Below are positions 1 through 8,149 of a stretch of DNA of 64,000 nucleotides, one piece after another. Position 1 is the stretch's first letter. The number at the start of each line of letters is the position of its first letter. A program made the translations under genes and the position numbers. A model generated the notes under the pieces. The model ran no database searches. It saw only the letters and a program-made list of their open reading frames with translations, and was not told the DNA's origin. This DNA comes from Anaerolineales bacterium (lineage in GTDB: Bacteria > Chloroflexota > Anaerolineae > Anaerolineales > Villigracilaceae): the NCBI GenBank assembly GCA_026928255.1, contig JAIXKJ010000003.1:645833-709832 (forward strand), in the 5' to 3' direction.

Positions 1-592
1 AGTTCAAATGGACGAGCGGAAAGTAAACAATCAGCGCGGGTTGAGCGTGAATATATCCGCCCCAAAGCAAAAAGTGGACAAGTTGGCTGAACGCCCACAG
101 CCCCAACGCGCCCCAAATTAGCGCGCGCGTCGAGCGGCGCAGCGCCCAAAGCGTGAAAAATGGGAAGACGGCGTAGAAGAAAAATTCGACCGTCAGCGAC
201 CAAGATGGGTAGTTGAACGATTGCGCGTAAGCGGGAAACCAAGATTGCACAACGAAGAGGTTGGCGAGAATCTTTTGCGGCTTGATGTTGAAAAGGTCGT
301 TGACGTAATACAGGCAAATCAACGCGAAGGCGAGGATGTAAAGCGGATAAATGCGCGTTACCCGCGCGCGCCAGTACGCGCCGACGTTCAAGCCGGGCTT
401 GAAGTAAACCAAGCCCATGACGAAGCCCGAAAGCACATACAAGTAAGCGACCGCCGTCGGCGCGGAACGCAACAACGCGGAGAGCGGAGCGGACTTAACG
501 AAGGAAAGGTAATAGCCGCCTGCGCCGTGAAAAAGCAAGACGAGCAAAACCATGGCAAAGCGCGTGAAGGTCAGTTGGTCGGTGCGTTTCAT
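1..592 (-). CDS. Acyltransferase 3 family membrane protein (partial, C-terminus outside window)
   Basis: Reading the minus strand from an ATG at 592 gives 197 codons open to the left edge, so the gene is truncated by the window. The start reads MKRTDQLTFTRFAMVLLVLL, a typical acyltransferase-3 opening (first membrane helix with an Arg in FTRF). Further in is YPSWSLTVEFFFYAVFPFF, the family's conserved WSLxxEFFFY motif. These multi-helix inner-membrane enzymes transfer acetyl or other acyl groups to cell-surface polysaccharides or small molecules; the substrate cannot be read here. The His near residue 22 (LLFHGAGG) fits the expected catalytic His. It faces away from its neighbours across a hairpin-rich spacer. 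Confidence 0.85.
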   Translation of the reverse strand, partial: MKRTDQLTFTRFAMVLLVLLFHGAGGYYLSFVKSAPLSALLRSAPTAVAYLYVLSGFVMGLVYFKPGLNVGAYWRARVTRIYPLYILAFALICLYYVNDLFNIKPQKILANLFVVQSWFPAYAQSFNYPSWSLTVEFFFYAVFPFFTLWALRRSTRALIWGALGLWAFSQLVHFLLWGGYIHAQPALIVYFPLVHLN

Positions 593-943
593 AGGCGCGG
601 CTATTTTACTGTGAATCGCGAGTTGTAAATAAGGTTTAATGTTTAAGGTTTAAGGGTCGGCGGGCTAAAGCCCTGCCTCAGTTCGCGCAAGTCCGTTAAA
701 ACGGACTGAGCCGATAAATGCTTCAAACCTTCGGGACGGCGAAGAGACCGTCCACGAATAAACTCGCGAATACACGAATTGCGCCGTTTGCTATTCGCGC
801 ACGTGTGCCCGTCAGGGTATTCGTGAAAAATTCGTGGACGGTTTTACAGCCCTCAGGGCTTCCATGCCCTGTGCGAGGGATTTATCCCGAACGAGAGTTC
901 GGAGTTTTTCAAAAACTCCGAACTCTGAGGGTAAAGCAAGGTT
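593..943. repeat. Hairpin-rich intergenic spacer
   Basis: This 350-bp gap holds no convincing gene but many inverted repeats. There is GGGCT-AA-AGCCC (662-673). GTCCGTT/AACGGAC (691-706) is nested inside CTCAG/CTGAG (677-710). A 12-bp pair, CCGTCCACGAAT (748-759) and ATTCGTGGACGG (830-841), contains a further GAATAC/GTATTC pair. AGCCCT-C-AGGGCT lies at 848-860, and a perfect 16-bp stem with a one-base loop at 894-926. The arrangement suggests dispersed palindromic repeat units, and the last hairpin may also protect or end the NB-ARC mRNA. Confidence 0.7.
894..926 (-). terminator. Perfect 16-bp hairpin downstream of the NB-ARC gene
   Basis: AGAGTTCGGAGTTTTT (894-909) and its exact reverse complement (911-926) are separated by one base, 18 bp beyond the stop codon of the NB-ARC gene. 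It is very stable but has no T-run after it on the minus strand. It may be a 3' stabilising hairpin or a repeat unit rather than a classical intrinsic terminator. Confidence 0.45.
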
Positions 944-2749
944 TTACAGATTTCGCCTTGCCTTTTCAATTCTTGGTTTCAGAATACTCTCGATTAAATC
1001 TGTCACACCAATTACCGTCCAAAGTTGAATCGCTTCTTCATATTGAATAATTGCATCCTTATATCTCTCTTCATCGCACAAGCAATCTCCTAAACGATAT
1101 AACGCTCGCGCCTGACTATACTGATCGCCAATCAGAACATATATTTGGAAAGCATTTTCAAAATATCTTTTTGCTTCGGAAAAATTTTTATTTTCTCTTT
1201 CCGTGCTGCCTAACGATAAATAAACGTTGGCTTCGCCCAATTTCGCCCCGACTTGACGGAAGAGTTTCAAGGCTTCGTCGTAACTTGCCAGCGCGGCGTC
1301 TCGGTCGTCGCGGAACTGCTGCACATCGCCGATGGCTTGTAGCACGTTGGCTTTTAGGCGCGCGTCTTCAACTCCCAAGCGCAGGGATTCTTCCAGCCAA
1401 CTCAGCCACAGGTCGTTTTGGCGAAAGTAGTTATGCAGCCAGTTGCGCGGCGCCGTCGCCAGCCGCGCCAGCAAAGCGCCCTGCCCCGTCGTGCGCGCCC
1501 ACTCCGCGCCGCGCGCGAGGTTGTCAAACTCCAAGCCGACTTCGGGGGCGTTGCTAATATTATCTAATTCATGTTCGTCAAACAGCGCAAGCAGCCACTC
1601 CCCCAACCCGTTGAAGGCGGCGCGTTCTTCGTCGGCGTTGGCGCGCAGTTTTTCGGCGGCGTACTCGTCCAGCAGGTCGTGCAGGCGGTAGCGCGGCGCG
1701 TCGCCCTTCAGCGCCAGAATTAGCGAGAGGTTTTGAAAGCGCCGCAGTAAGTCGCGCGTCGCGTCTTCGTCCATGTTCCAGAGCGAAGCGGCGGCGGCGG
1801 GCGAAAATCCGCTGGCGGCGAAGACCGCCAGCGCGCGGAAGCGCTGTTGGTCGGCGGCGTCCAAATCGTCGTAACTCAAATCGAAGATGAAGGTCATGTC
1901 CCAGCGTTGGTCGCCGTGCATTTTCAAATGCGCCAGCGGTTTCTTTTGCAACTTCTCCACATAAGCGCGGATCGGGTCCTTGAAATCCGCGTCCTGACGA
2001 ATGCGTTTGGCGGCAATCTCCAACGCCAGCGGATTGAAGGCGCAGCGTTCGGCTAACTGCTCGGCGGCTTGGCGTTCGGCGTTGACCGCCTTCGCGCCCA
2101 ACACGGCTTTCAGCAGGGCGCGCGCCTGTTTAGGATTCAACTTGTCGAGCGCGAAGGTCTTCTGCGCCGCGCCAATCTCGCGCACGCGGCTGGTGATCAG
2201 CGCGGCGCTGGGCGGCGGCGGCAACAGCTCGCGCAAGTCGTTGACGGCGGCTTCGCGCAAATCGTCGAAGACGACCAAATAGCGGCGTTCGGTCAACGCG
2301 CCACGCAACAGGCTTTTCTGCGCCTCGTAATCCGCATTGGGCGGAATCTGCACGCCGCAGTCGCGCAACATCCCGCCGACGACTTCGGTCAACGGGCGCG
2401 CGCCCAAGAAGACCCACAAGACCGCGAAGCCTTCCTTCTTCAAATCCTCGGCGGCGTGTTTGGCGAACTCGGTCTTGCCCAGCCCGCCCGGCGCGTGCAA
2501 ACCGACGACCGCGCCCGTCCCGCCCTTGCGTAAAAAGTCGCGCGCCTCGCGCTCCACCTCGCCGCGCGGGATGTAGGTCTCGCCTGCGAAGGGTTCAATG
2601 TAACCAATCGAGTCGCGCTTTTCGGGCGCGGGGTGATGATGATGCGTCTCGACGCGAATCGTCGCGTTGCTAACGCCCCCGCCGATAGCCACGCTGCCAT
2701 CTTCCGCCGAAACCTGATTCTCGCCTTTATCTTTTTCTTCGTCCGTCAT
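944..2749 (-). CDS. NB-ARC/STAND-type ATPase with C-terminal TPR repeats
   Basis: 601-residue STAND ATPase. The start at 2749 (MTDEEKDKGE) is preceded by GGAGG at good spacing; the frame stays open 24 codons further upstream only because it runs into a tandem repeat. Residues 1-45 hold a Gly/Val/Ala segment (GSVAIGGGVSNATI) and four His. The P-loop GLHAPGGLGKT is at 83-93 and Walker B YLVVFDDL at about 157-164, followed by NB-ARC/winged-helix features (FALDKLNPKQARALL, RYRLHDLLDEYA). The last 130 residues form about three TPRs. Such proteins act as ATP-driven switches that oligomerise when the repeat domain senses a ligand. No toxic effector domain is visible, so a signalling or regulatory role is as likely as defence. 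It follows a GGDEF gene on the same strand, separated by the repeat. Confidence 0.85.
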   Translation of the reverse strand: MTDEEKDKGENQVSAEDGSVAIGGGVSNATIRVETHHHHPAPEKRDSIGYIEPFAGETYIPRGEVEREARDFLRKGGTGAVVGLHAPGGLGKTEFAKHAAEDLKKEGFAVLWVFLGARPLTEVVGGMLRDCGVQIPPNADYEAQKSLLRGALTERRYLVVFDDLREAAVNDLRELLPPPPSAALITSRVREIGAAQKTFALDKLNPKQARALLKAVLGAKAVNAERQAAEQLAERCAFNPLALEIAAKRIRQDADFKDPIRAYVEKLQKKPLAHLKMHGDQRWDMTFIFDLSYDDLDAADQQRFRALAVFAASGFSPAAAASLWNMDEDATRDLLRRFQNLSLILALKGDAPRYRLHDLLDEYAAEKLRANADEERAAFNGLGEWLLALFDEHELDNISNAPEVGLEFDNLARGAEWARTTGQGALLARLATAPRNWLHNYFRQNDLWLSWLEESLRLGVEDARLKANVLQAIGDVQQFRDDRDAALASYDEALKLFRQVGAKLGEANVYLSLGSTERENKNFSEAKRYFENAFQIYVLIGDQYSQARALYRLGDCLCDEERYKDAIIQYEEAIQLWTVIGVTDLIESILKPRIEKARRNL

Positions 2750-2772
2750 ATTCGCCTCCGTTTCGTTGTCCG

Positions 2773-2898
2773 TTTTCGTCCGTGAGTCCGTAAAAGAGTC
2801 CGCTGATGAGTCCGCTTTCATCCGCGAGTCCGTGAAAGAGTCCGCTTACCCGTCCGTTTTCGTCCGTGAATCCGCGAAAGAGTCCGCTTACCCGTCCG
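2773..2898. repeat. Three 42-bp tandem repeats
   Basis: Read on the minus strand, three consecutive 42-bp units (2898-2857, 2856-2815, 2814-2773) each begin CGGAC and share the core CAGCGGACTCTTT or AAGCGGACTCTTT, followed by two further CGGA(C/T) motifs. Units 1 and 2 both start CGGACGGGTAAG. The array begins inside the last codons and stop of the GGDEF gene and ends 24 bp before the start of the NB-ARC gene. Because 42 is divisible by three the frame stays open, which produces a false N-terminal extension of the NB-ARC frame. Confidence 0.85.
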
Positions 2899-4453
2899 CT
2901 TGCCACGCTCGCACCTGATTGCGCCCTAAATTTTTAGAAGCGTACATCGCTTGGTCGGCGCGGTCGAGCATTTCTTCCAAAGATTTGCAATTTTGGTTGC
3001 AGTCCGCAACTCCCACGCTGACGGTTATGGCGGGAATATCGCTCTGCGGCAATTTCGCCTTTGCAATCGCCTCGCGCAAACGAGAAGCGATTTCGAGCGC
3101 GTCGTCCAATTTTGTGGCGGGCAAAGCGACGGCGAACTCCTCGCCGCCCAGCCGCCCGAAAACGTCGTCCGCCCGCAGCGCGGCTTTGCACGTCTCGGTT
3201 ACGAGCAGGAGAACCGCGTCGCCCGTTTGATGTCCGAAGCGGTCGTTGAACATTTTGAAATCGTCAATATCGAGCATAATCATTGAAAGCGGAATATTAT
3301 GCGAGCGCGTCCGCTCAAAATGACGCTCCGCCAGCGCGTAAAAACGGCGGCGGTTGAGGATTCCGGTCAGCGGGTCGGCGTCGGCGATTTGTTGAATTGA
3401 ATCAAACAGCCGCGCGTTTTCGATGGCGATGACCGCGTGCGAAGCCAACGCTTCCAGCAGGTACAAGTCTTCGTCGCTGTAAGCGTTTTCTTTGTACGAT
3501 TGCGCCGAGACCATGCCGTAGGCTTCGCCGTTGAGAATCATCGGCGCCGCCAAAATGGAGTAGGTCGGCTCTTCTTGATGTGTGCTGTGCCATTCAAATT
3601 GGATTCCGCTGCGGCGCATGTCGGCGCGGCTGTTCATCAAAAACGATTTTTGAGTCTTGACCACCGCCCCGCTCAAGCCGTGATCGGCGACGTAGCGATT
3701 CAAAAACAGCCGCGTGGACGGGTACTCAATCGCGTAAATGGGAATGATTTCATTGCGGCGTTTGTCGTAGCCGTCAATGACGAAATCGTCGCACGGCATA
3801 ACCTTAATCACCGCTTCGTACAAAGCGCGGCAAATGCTTTCCGTTTCAAGGTTGGCGTTAATTTCGGTGATCGCCGCGTGCAGCGCCTTCAAGCGTTCGA
3901 CGAATCCGCTCAGCGCTTCTTGCGCCCAAACGCGCTCCAACGCGCCCGCGCAATGGCTGGCGAGGTCGTTCATCAAAATCAACTGCTCGCGGTTGTAGAA
4001 GTTTTTATGATAACTCTGCACCGACATTACGCCGATGGTGCGCGAGCCGCTGACGACCGGCACGAACATCTGCGAGAGCGTGCGCTTGTCGCCGCCGCCA
4101 ATGGACGGCGCATTTTCCGGAATTTGCCTCTCGTCGTCGAAAGAAGAGACGAAGCCGCCTTCGGCGATGGCTTTCAGCATATTGGCGCTGGGCGCGTCGA
4201 AAGAAAATTCTTTCAACTCGGAGCGTTCCCCCTTGATGGTGTCCGCCAGATAAAGCGAACGCAACAGTTTATTCGGCTGCTCGGGGTCGTAGAGGATGAG
4301 GTATGCCGCGTCCCAACCGACGAGCGCGTTTGCCGCGTCAAGGATGATTCGCGCCGCCTCGCGCGCGTCGGCAGTCGCCGCCAGTTCGCGCCCCAAGTCG
4401 GCGAACACCGCGTCGTCTCTGCCAATGTCGGCTTTCTTTTTCCTCTTCGTCAT
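2888..4453 (-). CDS. GAF-GAF-GGDEF diguanylate cyclase
   Basis: 521 residues. Two GAF-type sensor domains (about 15-170 and 190-345) precede a GGDEF domain starting at ADPLTGILNRRRF. The active-site loop is GGEEF at 436-440. A canonical inhibitory site RADD lies five residues upstream, so c-di-GMP made from two GTP probably feeds back on the enzyme. No transmembrane helix is seen, so it should be a cytosolic sensor. It starts 3 bp after the stop of the RNA methyltransferase gene and is therefore co-transcribed with it. The stop codon lies inside the first unit of the 42-bp tandem repeat. Confidence 0.93.
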   Translation of the reverse strand: MTKRKKKADIGRDDAVFADLGRELAATADAREAARIILDAANALVGWDAAYLILYDPEQPNKLLRSLYLADTIKGERSELKEFSFDAPSANMLKAIAEGGFVSSFDDERQIPENAPSIGGGDKRTLSQMFVPVVSGSRTIGVMSVQSYHKNFYNREQLILMNDLASHCAGALERVWAQEALSGFVERLKALHAAITEINANLETESICRALYEAVIKVMPCDDFVIDGYDKRRNEIIPIYAIEYPSTRLFLNRYVADHGLSGAVVKTQKSFLMNSRADMRRSGIQFEWHSTHQEEPTYSILAAPMILNGEAYGMVSAQSYKENAYSDEDLYLLEALASHAVIAIENARLFDSIQQIADADPLTGILNRRRFYALAERHFERTRSHNIPLSMIMLDIDDFKMFNDRFGHQTGDAVLLLVTETCKAALRADDVFGRLGGEEFAVALPATKLDDALEIASRLREAIAKAKLPQSDIPAITVSVGVADCNQNCKSLEEMLDRADQAMYASKNLGRNQVRAWQADG

Positions 4454-4456
4454 TTT

Positions 4457-5227
4457 TCATCTTCTTTGGCGCAGCGCCTCGTAGATCGTCAGCGCCGCCG
4501 CAATTGAAACGTTAAGCGAGTTAACCTTTCCAAACATAGGAATTTTAACTTGCAAATCGGCGTTCTCTATCCACAAATTCGTTAACCCTTTGTCTTCCGT
4601 GCCGACGACAAGCGCCAACGCGCCGCGCAGATTAACGTCGGTGTAGAGCGTTTGGGCGGACGGCGTCGCCGCCAGAACGCGCGCCTTTCTGGATTTGAGC
4701 CAGTTCAGCGCTTCGAACGAATCCGCCTCGACGACAGGCAGCGCGAAGACCGCGCCGCGACTGGCGCGGATGACGTTGGGATTCCACACGTCCACGCGCG
4801 GGTCGCAGACGAGGACCGCGTCCGCGCCAGCCGCGTCCGCCGTGCGGAGGATGGCGCCGAGGTTGCCGGGCTTCTCCACCGATTCGGCGACTAAAATCAG
4901 CGGTTCGGGCGGAAGAGTCAACTCGCCGAGAGTCGTCGTCGGCATAGGGAAAATGCCGATCCAGCCGTCGGGGTTTTCGCGGTAGGAAATCTTCTCGAAG
5001 ACGGCGCGGCTGACGGTCAAATTTTCGGCGGCGGAAAAATTCAGGGGACGACGAATCAGTTCGGGCGCGGAAAGCAGCGTCTGCGCCTGCAAGCCGCTGG
5101 CGGCGGCGAGCGTCAGTTCGTCGCGCCCTTCGACTAAAATTAATCGGTCTTCTTTTCTGCGCTTTTTGTCTTCGCGCAGTTTTACCCAATGTTTAACTCT
5201 TGAATTTTGCAGGCTGACGATGTCCAT
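4457..5227 (-). CDS. SpoU/TrmH-family RNA 2'-O-methyltransferase
   Basis: 256 residues. The N-terminus, SLQNSRVKHWVKLREDKKRR, is the substrate-binding region usual for 23S rRNA/tRNA ribose methyltransferases. The SPOUT knot motifs are present: EKPGNLGAILRTADAAGAD (motif 1 with the key Asn and Arg), VVGTEDKGL (motif 2) and KVNSLNVSIAAAL (motif 3). The enzyme uses S-adenosylmethionine to methylate a ribose 2'-OH; the target nucleotide cannot be told from sequence. The start overlaps the 3' end of the upstream ABC-ATPase gene by 35 bp, implying translational coupling. Confidence 0.93.
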   Translation of the reverse strand: MDIVSLQNSRVKHWVKLREDKKRRKEDRLILVEGRDELTLAAASGLQAQTLLSAPELIRRPLNFSAAENLTVSRAVFEKISYRENPDGWIGIFPMPTTTLGELTLPPEPLILVAESVEKPGNLGAILRTADAAGADAVLVCDPRVDVWNPNVIRASRGAVFALPVVEADSFEALNWLKSRKARVLAATPSAQTLYTDVNLRGALALVVGTEDKGLTNLWIENADLQVKIPMFGKVNSLNVSIAAALTIYEALRQRR

Positions 5228-6224
5228 TATTTTTTTCGGTTAATAGCAAGCACGCGGCTTGATGCGTTTCAGAAAGGTTGACGTTCGGCGGGTCGCTGAT
5301 TTTGCATTCGTCAAAGGCGACCGGGCAGCGCGGATGAAAGCGACAGCCCGAAGGCAGGTTGATGGGGTTCGGCGTTTCTCCTTGTAAAATTGTGCGCTGT
5401 CGCCGCAAACGCGGGTTGGGCGCGGGCACAACGGAAAGCAACGCTTTCGCGTAAGGGTGTTCTGCGCGTTGCAAAATTTCTTCCATCGTTCCAATTTCGA
5501 CGATGCGCCCCAAATACATGACTGCGACGCGGTCGGCGAAGAAACCGACCGAGCCGAGATCGTGGGTGATGAAGATGACGGCAATCTGGCGCGAGGCGCG
5601 CAAATCTGCCAGCAGGTTGACGACTTCGGCGCGGATGGAGACGTCGAGCATGGAAACGGGTTCGTCGGCGACGATGATCTGCGGCTCCAACACTAAGGCG
5701 GAAGCGATGACCACGCGCTGACGCTGTCCGCCGGAGAGTTCGTGCGGGCGGCGCGAGACGTAATTTTCGGCGGGTTTCAAGCCCGCGTCTTCCAACGCTT
5801 TTTTCACGCGCTCTTCTCGCTCTTCGTGCGAAGGCGCGATTCCGTGAACTTCCAGCGGCTCGGCGACGATTTCTCCAATGGTTTGAGTCGGGTTTAACGA
5901 CTCGTAAGGGTCTTGAAAGATCATTTGAATTTTTCGCCGCAACCCCTTGCGCTGACGGTCGTTCAGATGCGCGATGTCGTTTCCTTCAAAAATGATTTCG
6001 CCTTCGGTCGCGTCTTCCAAGCCCATCAGCGCCAGCCCCAACGTGGATTTTCCGCAGCCGCTCTCCCCTACCAGCGCGACGACTTCGCCGCGATGCAGCG
6101 TTAAATCCACGCCGTCCACCGCGCGGACGCATTTCGTCTCGCGCGAAAAAATCGAAGACCGTTCGGAGTAAAAATATTTTTTCAAGCCGCGCACAACGAG
6201 AATTTCTTCAGATTCGTTTCTCAT
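5193..6224 (-). CDS. Oligopeptide/dipeptide ABC transporter ATP-binding protein (OppF/DppF type)
   Basis: 343 residues with Walker A GESGCGKST, signature LSGGQRQRV, Walker B IIVADEP and the H-loop ITHD. The C-terminal oligopeptide-type extension has its Cys-containing motif (GCRFHPRCPVAFDEC) for an Fe-S or metal site known in Dpp/Opp ATPases. It powers peptide import with the fused permease-ATPase upstream, whose stop it overlaps by 4 bp. In a family-typical transporter one OppD and one OppF ATPase form a heterodimer, which fits the arrangement here. Confidence 0.95.
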   Translation of the reverse strand: MRNESEEILVVRGLKKYFYSERSSIFSRETKCVRAVDGVDLTLHRGEVVALVGESGCGKSTLGLALMGLEDATEGEIIFEGNDIAHLNDRQRKGLRRKIQMIFQDPYESLNPTQTIGEIVAEPLEVHGIAPSHEEREERVKKALEDAGLKPAENYVSRRPHELSGGQRQRVVIASALVLEPQIIVADEPVSMLDVSIRAEVVNLLADLRASRQIAVIFITHDLGSVGFFADRVAVMYLGRIVEIGTMEEILQRAEHPYAKALLSVVPAPNPRLRRQRTILQGETPNPINLPSGCRFHPRCPVAFDECKISDPPNVNLSETHQAACLLLTEKNNGHRQPAKFKS

Positions 6225-8146
6225 TTCGCCTTCTCAATCAAATGACAGCCGACGACATGCCCGCCGTCTAAAACGTGCAAGGCGGGTTCTTCTTGAAAAC
6301 AGCGTTCAAACGAAAGCGGACAGCGCGGCGCGAAGCGGCAGCCTTTTGGCAAATCGTCCAAGCGCGGCGGGTAGCCCGGTATCGAAGAAAGTTTGCGCTG
6401 AGGTTGGGTCAAATCGGGGAAGGCTTTCAACAATTCTTGCGTGTACGGATGGCGCGGCGCGTTATAGATCGTGTCCACGGCGGCGTATTCGGCGGTTACG
6501 CCGCCGTACATCACCAACACCTTGTCGCACAATTCCGCGACCACGCCTAAATCGTGCGTTACAAAAACAACCGCCAACCCCAACTTCTTGCGGAGTTGAT
6601 TGAGCAGTTCGAGAATTTGCGCTTGAATCATCACGTCTAACGCGGTGGTCGGCTCGTCGGCGATGACCACGCTTGGGTTGCAAGCCAACGCCATCGCAAT
6701 CATGGCGCGCTGGCGCATTCCGCCCGAATATTGGTGCGGGTATCGTTCGCGGTGCGCCGAAGCGATTCCGACTAATTCTAAAAGTTCGGAAACGCGCCCG
6801 TTGATTTTGTCTTTCGGGTAACCAGGCTCGTGGCGCAAAATCGCCTCGCGGATTTGGTCGCCCACCGTCCGCACGGGGTTGAGGGCGTTCATCGCGCCTT
6901 GAAAGACGATTGAAATTTCGCCCCAGCGAATTTGATTCAACTCCGCTTCGTTCATCGCGGTTAGGTCTTTTCCGTTGTACAGCACGCGCCCGTTCACAAT
7001 CTGCCCGGCGGCGGGCAGCAGTTTCAACAGCGAAAGCATTAAGGTCGTTTTGCCGCATCCGCTTTCGCCGACCAGCCCGATCAGTTCGCCCTCTTTCAAC
7101 GCGAAACTGATATTTTCCACAGCGCGAGCCGGCGGTTTTCCTTCGTTGACGTAATGAATGGAAAGGTTTTGAACTTCCAACAACGCGCCTTCTTGAAGTC
7201 GCTTCGCTCCCGCCTCTTTTTGGACGGCGGGTTTGCTCGGCATTAAATGGTGCGTGTCCAAGCGCGGATTGAGGACTTGCTCCAAGCCTTGACCGAACAG
7301 CGTCAGCGCCAACACCACCCAGACGATTCCGAAGCCGGGCGTTACCAACGCCCACCACGCCCCCGCCGACATTGCCCCGCGCCCGAAGGCGAAGTTCAGC
7401 GCCTGCCCCCACGAAGGCGCGGTCGGGTCGCCTAAGCCGATGAAGGACAAAGCGCTTTCGTTAAGGATGGCGACGGAAATCGCCAAGACCGCCTGCACGA
7501 CGAGAATCGGCAAAACGAGCGGCAAAATGTGGCGAATCAAAATGTGGATTTTTCCCGCGCCGATGGCGCGCGCGCGCAAAACGAACTTGCGCGATTTCAC
7601 CGCCAGCGTTTGCGAGCGGACGATGCGCGCCGTCGTCGTCCAGCCGAGAATGCCGATGACGAGGATGATATTCCACAGCGACGGTTTGGTCAGCGCGACG
7701 ATGACGACGGTCAGCGGCAAATCGGGGATGACGAGCATGATGTCGGTGAAGCGCATCAGCCCGTTTTCCCAGCGTCCGCCGAAGAAGCCGGCCACCAAGC
7801 CGACCGTCCCGCCGATGAAAATGGAAATAAACGCGGCGAAGAATCCAACCATCAACGAGACGCGCGCGCCGTAGAGGAAGTTGGTCAGCACGTCTTGTCC
7901 GGCGTCGTCCGTGCCTAAAAGGTGCGCGGCGCTGGGCGGTTGATAAATGTCCGAAATTTGAATCGCGGCGTTTGTCCCGTGTTTGTAAGGCGAGAGCAAC
8001 GGCGCGAACGTCGCGGCGAGCACGGCGACGATTAACATCGAGAGTCCAATCAGCCCGGTGCGGCTGCGGCTGAAGGAACGCCAAAAGGTTCGCAACGCGG
8101 AATCGGGTCGGGCGGGCGGCGCAGAAGTTTGATAAACGGTTTCCAT
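6221..8146 (-). CDS. Peptide ABC transporter permease-ATPase fusion (DppC-DppD)
   Basis: 641 residues. Residues 1-305 are a DppC-type permease: N-terminal helix, LLGTDDAGQDVL motif, about six helices, and an EAA loop near RARAIGAGKIHILIRHILP. After a short linker, residues about 325-641 are a DppD-type ATPase with GESGCGKTT, YSGGMRQRAMIAMAL, VVIADEPTTALD and the C-terminal Cys motif GCRFAPRCPLSFERC. A single uninterrupted frame spans both, so it is a genuine fusion. It starts 3 bp after the end of the dppB frame and pairs with the separate OppF-type ATPase. The substrate is probably oligopeptides, by family only. Confidence 0.93.
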   Translation of the reverse strand: METVYQTSAPPARPDSALRTFWRSFSRSRTGLIGLSMLIVAVLAATFAPLLSPYKHGTNAAIQISDIYQPPSAAHLLGTDDAGQDVLTNFLYGARVSLMVGFFAAFISIFIGGTVGLVAGFFGGRWENGLMRFTDIMLVIPDLPLTVVIVALTKPSLWNIILVIGILGWTTTARIVRSQTLAVKSRKFVLRARAIGAGKIHILIRHILPLVLPILVVQAVLAISVAILNESALSFIGLGDPTAPSWGQALNFAFGRGAMSAGAWWALVTPGFGIVWVVLALTLFGQGLEQVLNPRLDTHHLMPSKPAVQKEAGAKRLQEGALLEVQNLSIHYVNEGKPPARAVENISFALKEGELIGLVGESGCGKTTLMLSLLKLLPAAGQIVNGRVLYNGKDLTAMNEAELNQIRWGEISIVFQGAMNALNPVRTVGDQIREAILRHEPGYPKDKINGRVSELLELVGIASAHRERYPHQYSGGMRQRAMIAMALACNPSVVIADEPTTALDVMIQAQILELLNQLRKKLGLAVVFVTHDLGVVAELCDKVLVMYGGVTAEYAAVDTIYNAPRHPYTQELLKAFPDLTQPQRKLSSIPGYPPRLDDLPKGCRFAPRCPLSFERCFQEEPALHVLDGGHVVGCHLIEKAK

Positions 8147-8149
8147 TGC

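Noticed and set aside
2773..2898. Possible CRISPR array
   Set aside because: Units are directly tandem without unique spacers; no cas genes are present.
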